Source: Lobulomyces angularis (lineage: Eukaryota > Chytridiomycota > Chytridiomycetes > Lobulomycetales > Lobulomycetaceae). Taken from it: 64,000 nt of DNA. The position numbers were made by a program, and so were the translations under genes. A model generated the notes under the pieces. That model was not told the DNA's origin, searched no databases, and worked only from the letters and a program-made list of their open reading frames with translations. This document shows, piece by piece, positions 62,523 to 64,000 of the stretch. The first letter of the stretch is position 1; each line of letters begins with the position of its first letter. The stretch spans positions 109,446 through 173,445 of the forward strand of contig JADHYX010000003.1 in assembly GCA_027604685.1 (NCBI GenBank), read 5' to 3'.

Positions 62523-63616
62523 ATGTCAAAGGGAGAAAAAAAAGCAGCTTACTTCACTAAATTAGAAAGTTATTTACAAGAATACAGCACTATTTTCATT
62601 GTCAATGTTGATAATGTCGGTTCTAACCAAATGCATCAAATTAGACAAAAATTAAGAGGTACTGGTGTCATTCTTATGGGTAAAAATACCATGGTTAGAA
62701 AAGTTTTAAGAGGATTAGTTGGTATTGAATTTTTTCTGCGTATTTGTTTAATTAATCACTTTAATCTCTAGCTGAAAATCCTCAGTATGAAAAACTTATG
62801 CCAGTAGTCAAAGGAAACGTCGGTTTTGTTTTCACCAAAGGAGATCTCAAAACTGTTCGTAAAACTATTACTGAAAACAGGGTTAGAGCTCCAGCTAAAA
62901 GTGGAGCTTTAGCTCCTATCGATGTAATGGTTCCTGCTGGTAACACTGGTCAACCACCAGATAAGACTTCTTTCTTTCAAGCATTAGGTGTTCCAACCAA
63001 AATTTCTAGGGGTACAATTGAAATTGTCAACGATGTCCACCTTATCAAAGCTGGAACTAAAGTTGGTTCCTCCGAAGCCGCATTATTGAATATGTTAAAC
63101 ATTTCTCCTTTCACATATGGTTTATCTATCAGACACGTTTATGACGATGGTGCAGTTTTCGATCCTGTCGTTCTTGATGTTGAAGAATCTACTATGGTTG
63201 AAAATTTAATGACTGGTATTAAAACTGTTGCAGCCATTTCCCTTGCATTAGGATTCCCAACTGTTGCCATGGTTCCTCACAGTTTGATTAATGGTTATAA
63301 GAAAGTTTTAGGTTTTGCATTAGGAAGCGAAAACTATAGTTTCCCACTTGCTGATAAAGTAAAAAACCTTAATGAAATCCTCGTTGATAATTTTTTTTTT
63401 TTTTTTAAAGCTTAAAGATTTACTTTCCAATCCAGAAGCTTTAGCTGCTCTTTCTGCAGCTGCCGCTGCACCTGCCGCTGGTGCTGGCGATGCCAAAAAA
63501 GAAGAAGCCAAAGTAGAAGAAGAAGAAGAAGATTCTGATGAAGGTTTGTTTTAATTATTGAATCTTTTTTAAACTATTTTAATATTTTAGGTGGCTTCGG
63601 TGGTCTATTTGATTAA
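62523..63616 (+). CDS. RPP0: 60S acidic ribosomal protein P0
   Basis: Stalk-base protein uL10 that binds 28S rRNA and carries P1/P2 dimers. MSKGEKKAAYFTKLESYLQE, GVILMGKNTMVRKVLRGLV, then KGNVGFVFTKGDLKTVRKTI, ENRVRAPAKSGALAPIDVMV, PPDKTSFFQALGVPTKISRG, GSSEAALLNMLNISPFTYGL, VLGFALGSENYSFPLADK, the Ala-rich hinge and an acidic tail ending GGFGGLFD, the usual P-protein terminus. Three coding introns: after RGLV (GTATTG donor), between ADK and LKDLL (acceptor TTTAAAG) and before GGFGG. Codon use is less AT-biased, as usual for a highly expressed gene. Length about 310 residues, normal. Confidence 0.98.
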
Positions 63617-63768
63617 GTTGATTTTAGATAGTTTATTTAATTTTTTTTATACTATATATCTGAACGTTTATATAAATTTAGGAGAAATAAAGTTTAAAAA
63701 TAAATTTAGTCCACAATATTACATTTTATAGATTAAATTACGAGGGTTTTGATTGGAAAAAAAAAAAA

Positions 63769-64000
63769 ATGATAAAACATTCTTGGTTTCCTTTGCAATT
63801 TGCAATATCAACGTTACCTGGAAGAAAGGTAATTAAAAAATATGCCTTTTTTAAAAAATAGAAAAACAAAGTTAATCTTTTAATTATTAAATTTTTAGCA
63901 TCAATTTGAATGCAATAAGTCAATAAAAATCAATGTAAAACTTCTAAAAAAAAAATTTTACAAAGGGATTAACAAAAAAAAATATATATAAAATAAAAAA
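63769..64000 (+). CDS. possible partial gene at right edge
   Basis: An ATG at 63769 opens MIKHSWFPLQFAISTLPGRK, followed by a GTAATT donor (63829) and an acceptor TTTTTAG with a second piece HQFECNKSIKIN, after which another donor-like GTAAAA occurs near the window end. The splice-compatible frames suggest a real gene continuing to the right, but I recognise no family and the unspliced frame ends by about 63990. Confidence 0.3.

Overview
The window is nuclear DNA from an AT-rich, gene-dense, intron-rich eukaryote, most likely a flagellated early-diverging fungus or close relative (chytrid, Rozella/Cryptomycota or aphelid grade). The evidence for this: almost every gene is cut by spliceosomal GT-AG introns of about 37-60 nt; the standard genetic code fits every recognised protein; fungal-type genes occur (kexin, a secreted intradiol dioxygenase, a Cdc7/SepH-type septation kinase, a secreted class 3 lipase); and two genes otherwise typical of ciliated cells (SPATA4-like and ARMC3) argue for a motile flagellated stage. 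The species call is inference. Two runs of ten N (18340-18349 and 44624-44633) are assembly gaps.

Layout, left to right: the 3' end of an acidic unknown gene; RED/IK splicing factor (-); a GST protein fused to a hemerythrin-like domain (-); coilin (-) divergent from the AAA ATPase AFG2 (+); SPATA4-like CH protein (-); a MAP3K-epsilon/Cdc7/SepH kinase with ARM-like tail (-); a DJ-1/PfpI protein (-); a tandem repeat and gap; a RIX1/PELP1-like gene (+); PEX6 (-); a secreted intradiol dioxygenase (-); an amine-oxidase pseudogene; an F-box/ankyrin-like orphan (+); U2 snRNP A' (+); a Thr-rich surface protein (+); a seven-TM orphan (+); a decayed TnpB/Fanzor-like transposase (-); CPSF73/YSH1 (+); CENP-X (+); lipase (-); NOP14 (-); gap; a TBC1D24-like TBC-TLDc gene (+); a second seven-TM orphan (-) followed by a MITE-like element and a seven-TM relic; CHL1/DDX11 helicase (-); kexin (-); ARMC3 (-); CstF-64/RNA15 (+); ribosomal P0 (+); and a possible partial gene at the right edge.

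Most genes are unrelated housekeeping genes rather than a pathway cluster. Several share a theme: RED, U2A' and coilin (splicing and snRNP biology), YSH1 and CstF-64 (mRNA 3' end formation), NOP14, AFG2, RIX1-like and P0 (ribosome biogenesis), CENP-X and CHL1 (DNA repair and chromosome segregation). The lineage-specific content sits in about 25-28 kb, 30-35 kb and 46.6-50.3 kb, where orphan membrane proteins, pseudogenes and mobile-element remains concentrate.

The least expected items are the GST-hemerythrin fusion, microexons of 12 and 15 nt (the first encodes the core of the CHL1 Walker A motif), a seven-TM orphan family with an intact copy and a relic about 2 kb apart, and C-terminal relics of an amine oxidase and a TnpB/Fanzor-like transposase. 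Exon joins were made by eye from reading frame, splice signals and family conservation, so individual boundaries may shift by a few bases.
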